9,162 bases of DNA from Methanobacteriota archaeon (GCA_030594725.1 JAUVEQ010000087.1:1-9162), one strand, 5' to 3'; shown: positions 1 through 6,565, numbered from the stretch's first letter. The notes: generated from the sequence alone by a model not told the origin. Numbers and translations: made by a program.

Positions 1-126
1 CATGAACAGAATTATAAGCATTACGGACAGACCTACGAAGAAGCCAATGCGGGTCGCCATCTCCATCTGCCTGGGCGTGCCTACCGGGGTCTCCTCCCCC
101 TCCGCCTGCCCGTCGTTATCGGTCAT
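1..126 (-). CDS. N-terminus of a membrane protein of unknown function (partial)
   Basis: This reading frame runs off the left edge, leaving 42 residues. The first 25 or so are hydrophilic and acidic (MTDNDGQAEGEE...). From about residue 26 a hydrophobic stretch rich in I, F, V, L and M begins (RIGFFVGLSVMLIILFM) and continues to the edge, so a first membrane segment with a cytoplasmic N-terminal tail is likely. I chose the ATG at 126-124 because the strong AGGAGG at 142-137 lies 10 bases upstream. An in-frame ATG at 135-133 would be only 1 base from that motif. The gene lies about 50 bases after the DUF54-like gene on the same strand and is probably the last visible member of that cluster. 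The family cannot be named from 42 residues. Confidence 0.6.
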   Translation of the reverse strand, partial: MTDNDGQAEGEETPVGTPRQMEMATRIGFFVGLSVMLIILFM

Positions 127-178
127 CCCCCTCATTCCTCCTGTCGATGAGCGGACCACGAACCCATTATCGATCACC

Positions 179-631
179 CTATAGGAGGTCGAACAGACCC
201 TCGGCCACCTTCCTGTAGCTCTCGGGCTTCGCCGGATACGCCAGCAGCTTGAGCTCCAGCTTCACCAGGTCGCCCTCACCGCCCTCTGGCTCGAGTTCGA
301 TCCTGCCCTCCAGGAGGGGTTGCTTGGCCAGGCGGAAGTGGACTATGCCGTCCGCACTGTCCAGGCGCCTCTCCCATGTGCGGGCGTAGTCCGCCTCGAT
401 CTCCTCGGTCCTGACCCTCCTCAGCAGGTCCCGCAGGTTCCGGCTGCCCTTGAGCTCGGCCTCGATCATGTGAATGGGTTGGTGATGGAAACCCCGGGAA
501 CGCGTCTCCACCAGCTCCACATCATCGCCGACCAGGGCCCGGACCGTGTCACGGACCCTCTCCACATCCTCCGTCGCGTGGGCCAGCGTCCTCACCGTGG
601 CTGTGGCGATGGGCAGGCTCTGTCCCGCCAT
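179..631 (-). CDS. COG1325/DUF54-type RNA-binding protein (predicted exosome-associated)
   Basis: The product is 150 residues. It resembles the archaeal COG1325 (DUF54) family, small RNA-binding-fold proteins predicted from gene context to work with the exosome. Recognisable family features are TLAHATEDVERV near residues 15-26, the motif GFHHQPIHMIEAEL at about 47-60, the helix NLRDLLRRV, and the C-terminal KLELKLLAYPAKPES segment near 134-148. The ATG at 631-629 overlaps the RadB stop by one base (TGATG), and GGAGGAGG at 643-636 provides the ribosome site. The frame stays open upstream, but there it runs through RadB in another frame and is not coding. The RNA role is family knowledge and has not been shown for this protein. 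Confidence 0.85.
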   Translation of the reverse strand: MAGQSLPIATATVRTLAHATEDVERVRDTVRALVGDDVELVETRSRGFHHQPIHMIEAELKGSRNLRDLLRRVRTEEIEADYARTWERRLDSADGIVHFRLAKQPLLEGRIELEPEGGEGDLVKLELKLLAYPAKPESYRKVAEGLFDLL

Positions 632-1302
632 CACGCCTCCTCCAGACCCTTGTCGGTGAGCAGCAGGTCCAACTTCTCGCCCTCGCCTCGGTGCCTGTGC
701 TTCATGAGCACGAGCCGACGCCGACCGGGAGCGAGCCGGTCCAGGCGAAGGATGGTCTTGGCGATGTGGCCTATCCCCTGGCCACCCAGAGGAAGTATGT
801 TGCCTGACTCGGGGTCGAAGTAGACCTGGTTGGTCACCAGCACCGGGATGCCCTTGTCCCTGGCAAGACGATGCAACCGGACGACGAGGTTCGTGATGAG
901 GGACCTGGTCGAGGCCTCGTCCCGGGTCCCGATCACCTGGCGGTAGAAGGTGGCGAGGGTGTCGAGCACCACCAGGCCCACCTCCTTGTCCTTCTTCGCC
1001 AGCTTGATGCTGCGTGCCAGGTGGTCCTCCAGCTCCTTCATGGAATTGGGCTCGAAGAATAGTATCCTCCGGGCGGTCTTCTTGTGACCCTCTCCCGCTA
1101 TCTGGCGCAGCCTGGCGGGGGAGACCCCCTCGCAGTCGATGAAGTGGACCTTGGAACCGGTCTCGGCAGCCCGCACGGCGACCATCAGGGCGAAGCTGGT
1201 CTTGCCCGAACCGCCCTCGCCGTAGATCTCCGTCACGATGCCCTCCTCGAGGCCGCCGTCGAGGAGCCGGTCGAGACCCTTGACCCCCGTCTTGAGGGGC
1301 AT
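631..1302 (-). CDS. radB: DNA repair and recombination protein RadB
   Basis: RadB is the short euryarchaeal RecA/RadA paralogue. It lacks the N-terminal domain of RadA and modulates homologous recombination. The 223-residue length fits the family. The Walker A motif GEGGSGKT is at residues 28-35 and the Walker B segment VGLVVLD at about 108-114. The TNQV segment near 157-160 and the LGGQGIGHIAKTILRL stretch at 172-187 match the RecA-fold core, and the basic MKHRHRGEGEK region follows. The ATG at 1302-1300 directly follows the Pcc1 stop (TGAATG), with GGAGGTGG at 1315-1308 upstream inside Pcc1. This indicates translational coupling. Because RadB is typically euryarchaeal, it also supports the taxonomic reading. 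Confidence 0.93.
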   Translation of the reverse strand: MPLKTGVKGLDRLLDGGLEEGIVTEIYGEGGSGKTSFALMVAVRAAETGSKVHFIDCEGVSPARLRQIAGEGHKKTARRILFFEPNSMKELEDHLARSIKLAKKDKEVGLVVLDTLATFYRQVIGTRDEASTRSLITNLVVRLHRLARDKGIPVLVTNQVYFDPESGNILPLGGQGIGHIAKTILRLDRLAPGRRRLVLMKHRHRGEGEKLDLLLTDKGLEEA

Positions 1303-1578
1303 TCATTCCACCTCCCCGCTTCCCATCGCAGCTGTGGCACCCGACGCGGCCTGGATGCACGCAAGGAGGTCGTCCAGGGTGATGCGGAGGGAGGGCATCG
1401 GTACCGGACCCGCCAGGATCACCAGGCGGTCGCCCTCCACGCGGCCCTCGACAGTGCCCGGGTCGTCGGCACGGATGGCCTCCCAGAGGACCCGGGCCTC
1501 TTCGGAGGACCCGCACTGTAGGGACAGTTCAGCCCTTGCCAATGGTGCCTTCCATTCCCTCAAGCTTCCCTCGCCCAC
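1303..1578 (-). CDS. pcc1: KEOPS complex subunit Pcc1
   Basis: Pcc1 is the small dimerising subunit of KEOPS, the complex that makes threonylcarbamoyladenosine at position 37 of ANN-decoding tRNAs. The 91-residue product fits the usual size of about 75-95. It shows the family pattern of an early strand (AELSLQCGS), a helix (EEARVLWEAI), the conserved DDPGTVEGRVEGDRLVI block at about residues 38-53, and a final helix with RITLDDLLACI. The start given is a GTG six bases after the upstream stop. It has no clear ribosome site, so an in-frame TTG at codon 6, preceded by GAGGGA, is possible. The last bases encode the ribosome site for radB. The short tail after the final helix is low in information. 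Confidence 0.85.
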   Translation of the reverse strand: MGEGSLREWKAPLARAELSLQCGSSEEARVLWEAIRADDPGTVEGRVEGDRLVILAGPVPMPSLRITLDDLLACIQAASGATAAMGSGEVE

Positions 1579-1584
1579 TCGACC

Positions 1585-2589
1585 TCACCGCTTGAATATG
1601 GATAGGTTGTACTCGGGCACGTAGACCCAGTCGTCCTTGGTGTCCTCTGCCCTTTCCAGGAGCTGGGAGAACCCTCCGACCTTGGCATCGGCGTCATCGG
1701 CATAGTGGAGGACGACGGCCTCGATCGTGTGGAGGTTGGTCGAATGCGTCTCGGCCGATTGCTCGTACGAGCCATGGTGGTGGATTATCATGTCCCAGAG
1801 CTTGAGGCGCTTCTCCTCAGGGAAGTTGGGTATGCGCTCTAGCCTTTCACGCACCATCTCCCATCCCAGGTGGGAGTGGCCCACGAACCGGCCCTCGTTG
1901 GTCATCTCGACGGAGGTGGCGACGCGGTACTCCCGCAGTTTTCCCACATCATGAAGGAGCGCCCCCGTGATGGCCATGTCCCGGTCGATGCGAGGATATC
2001 GTGTCGCAAGCAGGTCCACGATGCGGGCCACGTTGATGGTGTGTTCAAGGTTCCCCCCGACGTAGGCATGATGGTACTTGATCGCGGAGGGGGAGTGCTT
2101 GAAGGCCTCCAGGAAGGGTTTCTCCGAGAAGAAGGCCTGGAGCAGCATCTTGAGGGGCAGGTCCGTCACACTGGCAATGAGCTCGAACAGCTCCTCCGTG
2201 AGGGATTGGATCCTGTCCGCTTCCAGGGCGGGTACAAGGTCCAGGGACTCGACCCCCTCCTCCACGACCTTGAGATCGTCCTTCCCCTCGTTGATGACGA
2301 CGGTGAGGCCTTCCACGTACTTGTCGAAAGCGACCATCCCCTGGACGTAGACCACGGAGCCGGTAGTGAAGGAGTTGTAGACCCCCATGGTGCGGTCCTC
2401 GTCCTCGCTTCCCCAGAACTTGAGGGTGATGTCCCCGGTGGAATCACCTATGCGGAGCTGGAACCACAACCCAGACTTGTTCCGGTAGTTCCTCGGAAGC
2501 TCCTTCTGTCGGACGGCATAGAAGCCCCGGACCTCGTAACCTTCCTTGAGGTCCTTGATCCTCATCATGCCAGGACGCTCGGCGACCAT
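1585..2589 (-). CDS. OB-fold plus HD-domain protein, YhaM-like 3'-5' exonuclease
   Basis: The product is 334 residues from the chosen ATG at 2589-2587. A GGGGGG motif at 2601-2596 sits six bases before it. The frame stays open 50 codons further upstream through the intergenic repeats, but that extension is implausible. Residues 9-110 look like an OB-fold nucleic-acid-binding domain (MRIKDLKEG..., LWFQLRIGDSTGDITLKFWG, GSVVYVQGMV). Residues 165-300 form an HD phosphohydrolase domain: YHHAYVGGNLEHT with H183, GALLHDVGK with H213/D214, EGRFVGHSHLG, a histidine cluster at 270-272, and LHYADDADAK with D298. The order OB then HD, and the motifs, match the YhaM family of Mn-dependent 3'-5' exonucleases known from Firmicutes. 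All expected metal ligands appear present. Substrate specificity in archaea is inference. It is the first gene of the minus-strand cluster leading to pcc1 and radB. Confidence 0.85.
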   Translation of the reverse strand: MVAERPGMMRIKDLKEGYEVRGFYAVRQKELPRNYRNKSGLWFQLRIGDSTGDITLKFWGSEDEDRTMGVYNSFTTGSVVYVQGMVAFDKYVEGLTVVINEGKDDLKVVEEGVESLDLVPALEADRIQSLTEELFELIASVTDLPLKMLLQAFFSEKPFLEAFKHSPSAIKYHHAYVGGNLEHTINVARIVDLLATRYPRIDRDMAITGALLHDVGKLREYRVATSVEMTNEGRFVGHSHLGWEMVRERLERIPNFPEEKRLKLWDMIIHHHGSYEQSAETHSTNLHTIEAVVLHYADDADAKVGGFSQLLERAEDTKDDWVYVPEYNLSIFKR

Positions 2590-2641
2590 ACTGTTCCCCC
2601 CGCGACGGTCCTCGGACTGCTGCGGACTGCCATGGGCAAGG

Positions 2642-2718
2642 GGCCTTATCAACCCTACCCCCGGAGTAGGGCGGGGGTATCGTTGGGGGTCCGAATGGCC
2701 CAGGCGCGTTGATAGGCC
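2642..2718. repeat. Nested inverted repeats in the divergent intergenic region
   Basis: An outer inverted repeat pairs GGCCTTATCAAC (2642-2653) with GTTGATAGGCC (2708-2718): eleven base pairs with one bulged T. Inside it, TACCCCC (2656-2662) pairs perfectly with GGGGGTA (2673-2679). A competing perfect stem pairs CCCTAC (2653-2658) with GTAGGG (2666-2671). The two inner stems are mutually exclusive. The structure lies upstream of the HD-domain gene start at 2589. If transcription begins near 2710, it would fall in that gene's leader RNA. It could equally act as DNA. No known riboswitch class is recognised. Confidence 0.6.
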
Positions 2719-2733
2719 ACCAAACCATTGGTG
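2718..2733. promoter_or_regulatory. Possible operator: 6-bp dyad next to the TATA-like box
   Basis: CACCAA (2718-2723) and TTGGTG (2728-2733) form a perfect inverted repeat around a 4-base centre. It ends 3 bases before the TATA-like box. That position, abutting the factor-B recognition side of a plus-strand promoter, suits a regulator site, possibly for the winged-helix protein encoded just downstream. Binding is inference only. Confidence 0.35.
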
Positions 2734-2736
2734 TAG

Positions 2737-2746
2737 CATATATAAA
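2737..2746 (+). promoter_or_regulatory. TATA-like box for the membrane-bound regulator gene
   Basis: The sequence CATATATAAA is the clearest A/T-rich box in the intergenic region and stands out from GC-rich surroundings. For the plus-strand gene it predicts a start site near 2770, giving a leader of about 28 bases with AGGTGG at 2788-2793 four bases before the ATG at 2798. Because the core ATATAT is nearly symmetric, the same box could drive minus-strand transcription from about 2712 toward the HD-domain gene. No convincing BRE was seen on either side. Confidence 0.5.
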
Positions 2747-2768
2747 GGGCCGGCGCTTTAACGTGAAC

Positions 2769-2782
2769 TGGTAGTCGTACCA
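2769..2782 (+). repeat. Small inverted repeat in the regulator gene's leader
   Basis: TGGTA (2769-2773) and TACCA (2778-2782) form a perfect five-base inverted repeat around GTCG. It falls at or just after the predicted transcription start and before the ribosome site. It may be a minor hairpin or a second half-site set for a regulator, and it partly echoes the TTGGTG of the upstream dyad. Such a short repeat can occur by chance. Confidence 0.25.
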
Positions 2783-2797
2783 AGGACAGGTGGCAAC

Positions 2798-4027
2798 ATG
2801 GACTACAAGCCCAAGATCAAACTCTCACAGGACGAGTTCCGCGTCCTGGCCTCCGACACCAGGATAGAGATCCTGAAGCACCTGGACGAGAGCCAGCTCA
2901 CCGTTTCGGACCTCTCCCGCAAGCTGGACATGAACAAGGCCACCGTCCACGAGCACCTGACCAAGCTGATGGAGGTCGGACTCGTCAAGAAGGACGACAG
3001 TCCCCGCAAGTGGGTGTATTACCGTCTCACGTGGAAGGGGAAGAACCTGCTCCACCCCGAACGGGTGCGCGTCATGGTCTCCCTGGGCATCATGCTGACC
3101 GTGATAGTCCTGGGCACGCTTCTCATAGCGGCCCAGACCGATTTCATCACCCCCGGCCCCCACGATGATCCTCCGATCATCCCCCAGGAGAACACCGTTC
3201 ACCTCTTCTGGGCAGAGGAGGTGACCCAGGCCAATGTGTACGACATAAACATCAAGGGCAGCACCGCGGTCGTGATCACCGAGGTCAAGGAACTCAAGAC
3301 CTACATTGAGGACGGCCCCACGACCATCACCAAGCGCGATCCGATATCGCTCGATTGGGCCAGGGGGACCAATGTGATCCACCTCTACGACTACGATGGG
3401 CTCCTGGCCGACCACGAGGGCAAGTTCCTGTACGTGGAGGGCATCCTCCTGGACGATCGTGCCATCGAGCGCCCCTTCAACCTCCGCAGGTACATCATGC
3501 CGACCGGGTTCGAGATCGACCTGCGCATCTCCGCATTGGGCATCACGATCAACACAACGCTGCTGAACGACACGGGCCTGGTGACCATCTCCTTCGACGT
3601 GGAGAACGTGGGCAACGTGGATGTCGAGGCCACCCTGGTCGAGGTGTTCAGCGTGAGGCCGACCTTCATGGCCACCGGCTTCCCCTCGTACGGTTCGCCC
3701 TACCTCAATGAGATCCACAACGAGACCGTGAGCGTTCCAGTGAACGGCACCGTGACCATCAGCTTCTCCAAGCCAGTAAGGGAACTCTTCCTGCGAGGCA
3801 TCATGATGGTCGTAGACCCCAGCAACGAGATGGCCGAGGGGCCGATCGACAACAACATGATCACCCAGGAGGTCCCCGACGAGGTGCGCATCTTGAACGA
3901 GGAGATCGACGGTCCCCCTGTTTCGGATGAGGAGGGCGGTAGCCTCGGCACGGCGACGGTCATGGCCGTGATCGCCATAATGGTGGTCCTGATAGCCGTC
4001 GCGGTGATGCTCCTCAGAAAGAAATGA
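2798..4027 (+). CDS. Membrane-anchored winged-helix transcription regulator with extracytoplasmic sensor-like domain
   Basis: The product is 409 residues. Residues 10-85 form an ArsR/MarR-like winged helix: FRVLASDTRIEILKHL, the helix-turn-helix LTVSDLSRKLDMNKATVHEHLTKLMEVGLV, and a wing of the form KWVYYRLTWKGKNLL. A first membrane segment spans about 91-112 (VRVMVSLGIMLTVIVLGTLLIA). Residues 113-385 are a large, mostly beta-strand region outside the membrane, with possible N-glycosylation sites at NTT 252, NDT 257, NET 308 and NGT 316. Its stretch at about 258-325 (LVTISFDVENVGNVDVEATLVEVF ... VNGTVTISF) looks like a CARDB-type immunoglobulin-like fold. A second membrane segment lies at 386-406, followed by RKK. 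The layout suggests a one-component regulator that binds DNA inside and senses something outside. The ATG has AGGTGG four bases upstream. The ligand and target genes are unknown. The gene is divergent from the HD/pcc1/radB cluster. Confidence 0.75.
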   Translation: MDYKPKIKLSQDEFRVLASDTRIEILKHLDESQLTVSDLSRKLDMNKATVHEHLTKLMEVGLVKKDDSPRKWVYYRLTWKGKNLLHPERVRVMVSLGIMLTVIVLGTLLIAAQTDFITPGPHDDPPIIPQENTVHLFWAEEVTQANVYDINIKGSTAVVITEVKELKTYIEDGPTTITKRDPISLDWARGTNVIHLYDYDGLLADHEGKFLYVEGILLDDRAIERPFNLRRYIMPTGFEIDLRISALGITINTTLLNDTGLVTISFDVENVGNVDVEATLVEVFSVRPTFMATGFPSYGSPYLNEIHNETVSVPVNGTVTISFSKPVRELFLRGIMMVVDPSNEMAEGPIDNNMITQEVPDEVRILNEEIDGPPVSDEEGGSLGTATVMAVIAIMVVLIAVAVMLLRKK

Positions 4028-4049
4028 GCTCATCGACTGGGACCCGGGT

Positions 4050-4079
4050 GTAGATATCGGTAGACATCGGTAGATATCA
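4050..4079. repeat. Three tandem 10-bp repeats
   Basis: GTAGATATCG, GTAGACATCG and GTAGATATCA follow one another without gaps, differing at two positions in total. The spacing of 10 bases is close to one helical turn, so the copies would face the same side of DNA. They lie between two convergent genes, 22 bases after the regulator stop and 20 bases before the stop of the 120-residue gene. The outer copies contain GATATC. There is no stem-loop plus T-run on either strand, so this is not an evident terminator. Confidence 0.7.
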
Positions 4080-4099
4080 GTGGCTCGTCTGGAAGGGCG

Positions 4100-4462
4100 T
4101 CACAGCTTGCCCTTGTAGAGCAGCAGAAGGGTGTGGACCTTGGAGTATCGTGAGTGCTCATCCTTGCGTTCCTCTGCCAAGGCCATCTCCTCGGGGGTGT
4201 CGAAGAACTTGTCCATCTCCGTCTTCATGACCTGGCAGAGCTCCTGGCGTATCCTGTTCTTGACGTGGGCCTCCACGTTGTACTCCCACGCGATGCCCTC
4301 TATGGTGTCATCCACCCAGCGGAGGAAGCCCCTCAGGGGGGGCAGGTAGTTGTCCTTGTAGTCGTGGATCGCGTCGATCGCGGCGTCGTACCACTCGTCA
4401 GGCCTGTCCTTCCCTCGGTTCTTCCTCAGCCAGTCCTCGAACTCTTTCAGGTCCTTATACAT
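4100..4462 (-). CDS. Hypothetical protein, small soluble helical
   Basis: I do not recognise this 120-residue product. It is highly charged and predicted to be almost entirely helical, without signal peptide or membrane segment. It has four tryptophans (11, 24, 49, 59), many Asp, Glu, Lys and Arg residues, a PPLRGFLRWVDD turn near residues 41-52, and a C-terminal segment (SKVHTLLLLYKGKL). There is one cysteine, so no metal-binding cluster. The ATG is the only reasonable start: an in-frame TAA lies six codons upstream. No Shine-Dalgarno motif precedes it, in contrast to most neighbours, which hints at a leaderless or separately transcribed mRNA. It lies 56 bases after secY on the same strand, where adenylate kinase is often found in archaea. 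Third-position G/C preference looks like its neighbours, supporting a real gene. Confidence 0.65.
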   Translation of the reverse strand: MYKDLKEFEDWLRKNRGKDRPDEWYDAAIDAIHDYKDNYLPPLRGFLRWVDDTIEGIAWEYNVEAHVKNRIRQELCQVMKTEMDKFFDTPEEMALAEERKDEHSRYSKVHTLLLLYKGKL

Positions 4463-4463
4463 G

Positions 4464-4473
4464 GCGAATTCGC
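4464..4473. promoter_or_regulatory. Perfect 10-bp palindrome just before the 120-residue gene
   Basis: GCGAATTCGC is fully self-complementary and lies one base before the start codon of the small gene. It occupies the place where a ribosome site would be expected. It could be a protein-binding site or a short hairpin near the start, or chance. No second copy was noticed nearby. Confidence 0.25.
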
Positions 4474-4494
4474 ACTTTTAGGGGCATTGGGGAT

Positions 4495-4502
4495 GAAAAA
4501 CG
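4495..4502 (-). terminator. Possible T-rich terminator after secY
   Basis: On the minus strand, GTTTTTC occurs about 17-24 bases after the secY stop and before the next gene. Archaeal transcription often ends at short T-runs without a hairpin. Five Ts is a weak signal, but it is the only such run in the 56-base gap, and it fits the absence of a ribosome site on the following gene. Confidence 0.3.
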
Positions 4503-4518
4503 TTGCGGTGGAGCAAGA

Positions 4519-6075
4519 TCACTCGTTCCCGAAGAAGCCACGCAAGACTGGATGCATCTCCATGGCCTGCTCCTTGCCTATCTGTTCGTACATCCGGATG
4601 ATGATCCCCACCATCAACAGCACGCCTGTCCCGCTGGATTGTCCTGTAGTGCCGATCATGTCGGCAAAGGCGGCCAGGGCACCCACGAAGGCGCCCGACA
4701 GCACTGTGACCACCGGTATGTACCGTTCGAGCACCCTTTTGAGGACCCTTGGGTCACGCCGGAAGCCCGGGATCTGCATGCCGCTGGACTGGATCTGCTT
4801 GGCCACGGCCTCCGGGCCCATGTTTGTTGTCTCGATCCAGAACTTAGCGAAGATGATGGAACCGCCTATCATGAACAACAGGTAGATGAGAACGTGGCCC
4901 ACGATCTTCCATTCTGTAAGATAGTACGGCATGTAGGCATCGTTCATGAGCGGTATCAACCAGTCATACAACCCATTTATCTGGCTTACGTAGAAGGCGA
5001 AGCCTGATATGGGTGTTGTACTACCGGGCAGATAGCCTCCTATGTAGGGGTTTCCTCCTAATATTGTATCTTGGAGCCTGGGGCTGTTCCAAAGCACCAG
5101 GGAGATCATCTGGATGTTGGCCAGAAGTGCCGCGATCAGGATGACGGGGATGTTGGACGCGTAGATCAACCGGATCGGGTACCGACCCCGGGCGCCGCGG
5201 ACCTTGCCGTGGGCCAGGGGCAGCTCGATGCGGGTCGATTCTGCGTACGCCACTATGATGAACACCACGATCGTACCGATGAGGGCTATCACTGCATTGG
5301 GTGGGTCTATGAACACCATCCTGAAGCCCTGTCTTGTCCATTCAGAACCGCTCATGTGGGTCAGGGCGTAGATGATCTTGGGGATGGTGCCAGCGGGGAG
5401 GTTGGGGTTACCGTCGGGACCGGTGTTGAATCCCACATCGTAAGCAGGGTTCGCAGCTTCCCAGTTGACGGTCCCGGTGAATATCTGCTGGGCAACGCCC
5501 GCTGCGATGAACAGCGAGATGCCGGACCCTATGCCCCACTTGGACACCAGTTCGTCCATCAGGAACACCAGGTAGGAACCGACGCAGAGCTGGAATACGA
5601 TGAGGGACTTCGCTCCGAGATCGCCCACCAGTTCTATAAGGTCCACCGAAGGGACGAGGTATCCCATCACCTGGGGGATGGACTCCACTATGATCATGAC
5701 GATGACCAGTACCTTCTGGGTGCCCTGGTAGATGGCCTTGTCCTCAGAATCGGTAAGGTCCAGCTTGATGATCTTGGCCCCGGTGAACAGTTGCATGATG
5801 ATGGAACCGGTCACTATGGGCCCGATGCCCAGATGGAGCAGCGAGCCCTGGGCACCTGCCAGAATGGCCCGGAAGGAGGCGAAGAGGTCCAGCGTCTGCT
5901 CATGGTCCAGGCCGTAGATGAAGACGTTGGTCATGACGAAGTACATGACCAGGATCCCGATGGTCCAGTACATCTTGGTCTTGAAGGGAACGTGGCCGTC
6001 AGGCTTCTTGATCGCAGGCATGCGATCGATGAAGGGCTTGAGCCTGTAGAGCGAGCTCTTCTTTGTCTCGGCCAT
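4519..6075 (-). CDS. secY: Preprotein translocase subunit SecY
   Basis: SecY is the ten-helix pore of the Sec translocon in the cytoplasmic membrane, working with SecE and Sec61-beta. The 518-residue product contains hallmark archaeal segments: LGIGPIVTGSIIMQLFTGAKII at about 82-103, KWGIGSGISLFIAAGVAQQIF at 179-199, the cytoplasmic loop AESTRIELPLAHGKVRGARGRYPIRLIYASNIPVIL at 278-313, FWIETTNMGPEAVAKQI at 412-428, and the end GTGVLLMVGIIIRMYEQ at 482-498. It is longer than typical archaeal SecY (about 430-490). The extra length lies mainly in outer loops near 203-257 and 330-390. The ATG at 6075-6073 is 48 bases after the L15 stop, a larger gap than elsewhere in the operon. A purine-rich GGAAGGA lies some distance upstream. 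Confidence 0.97.
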   Translation of the reverse strand: MAETKKSSLYRLKPFIDRMPAIKKPDGHVPFKTKMYWTIGILVMYFVMTNVFIYGLDHEQTLDLFASFRAILAGAQGSLLHLGIGPIVTGSIIMQLFTGAKIIKLDLTDSEDKAIYQGTQKVLVIVMIIVESIPQVMGYLVPSVDLIELVGDLGAKSLIVFQLCVGSYLVFLMDELVSKWGIGSGISLFIAAGVAQQIFTGTVNWEAANPAYDVGFNTGPDGNPNLPAGTIPKIIYALTHMSGSEWTRQGFRMVFIDPPNAVIALIGTIVVFIIVAYAESTRIELPLAHGKVRGARGRYPIRLIYASNIPVILIAALLANIQMISLVLWNSPRLQDTILGGNPYIGGYLPGSTTPISGFAFYVSQINGLYDWLIPLMNDAYMPYYLTEWKIVGHVLIYLLFMIGGSIIFAKFWIETTNMGPEAVAKQIQSSGMQIPGFRRDPRVLKRVLERYIPVVTVLSGAFVGALAAFADMIGTTGQSSGTGVLLMVGIIIRMYEQIGKEQAMEMHPVLRGFFGNE

Positions 6076-6123
6076 GTTCGGTCCGTCCTTCCTTCGCTAT
6101 TCGCGTTCGATGTGCCTTCGAGC

Positions 6124-6555
6124 CTACGCCTTGGGAACCTCTATCTTCCCACCGGCGGACTCGATCTTCTCAACAGCCCTTGGGGTGGCCGCGTCCACGG
6201 TCACTTCCCACGCGCCCTGCACGACGCCCGAGCCCAAAAGCTTGCCGTATCCCAGGGCGGTGAGGTTGATCTCCTTGCCGCCCTTGTCGATGCCGTCCCT
6301 GATGAGGCGCTCCTTGAGCTTTCTCAGCTGGCCGACGTTGATGGTTATCGGTTGACCCACAACGGACTGGGGTCGCTTGAATCCCTTCCCCTTCCGGCCG
6401 TAGTGGTCCCTGTCGTACTTGAGGGTGGCGATCCACTTGTGCTTGTGGCCGCCAGCGGCACCGACGCCGCCGCGCTTGCCGTGGCCTCGACCGGCCTTCT
6501 TGCCCCGGCCGTAGGTCCTGGAACCGCGGTGCTTGCTCGTCTTGGTCTTTCCCAT
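6124..6555 (-). CDS. rpl15: 50S ribosomal protein L15 (uL15)
   Basis: The product is 143 residues, the usual archaeal length. The basic, glycine-rich N-terminus (MGKTKTSKHRGSRTYGRGKKAGRGHGKRGGVGAAGGHKHKW) is the loop that threads into 23S rRNA. A C-terminal globular part follows, with INLTALGYGKLLGSG and VDAATPRAVEKIESAGGKIE. I chose the ATG at 6555-6553 because GAGGTGG lies five bases upstream. The in-frame GTG three codons earlier has no ribosome site. That motif overlaps the stop codon of the L30 gene, so the two are coupled. Confidence 0.95.
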   Translation of the reverse strand: MGKTKTSKHRGSRTYGRGKKAGRGHGKRGGVGAAGGHKHKWIATLKYDRDHYGRKGKGFKRPQSVVGQPITINVGQLRKLKERLIRDGIDKGGKEINLTALGYGKLLGSGVVQGAWEVTVDAATPRAVEKIESAGGKIEVPKA

Positions 6556-6565
6556 CGATACCACC

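Noticed and set aside
2..184. Plus-strand 60-codon frame at the left edge
   Set aside because: It lies opposite the membrane protein start, which has an AGGAGG site and a sensible hydrophilic-then-hydrophobic layout. The plus frame has no ribosome site visible.
632..1516. Upstream extension of the DUF54-like frame through radB and pcc1
   Set aside because: It is in another frame of two recognised genes and has Arg/Gly/Pro-rich low-complexity content. The real start at 631 has a strong ribosome site.
2825..4033. Minus-strand open frame of 402 codons opposite the regulator gene
   Set aside because: It mirrors a well-supported plus-strand gene with promoter and ribosome site. Its His/Val/Gly/Asp-rich product shows no domain.
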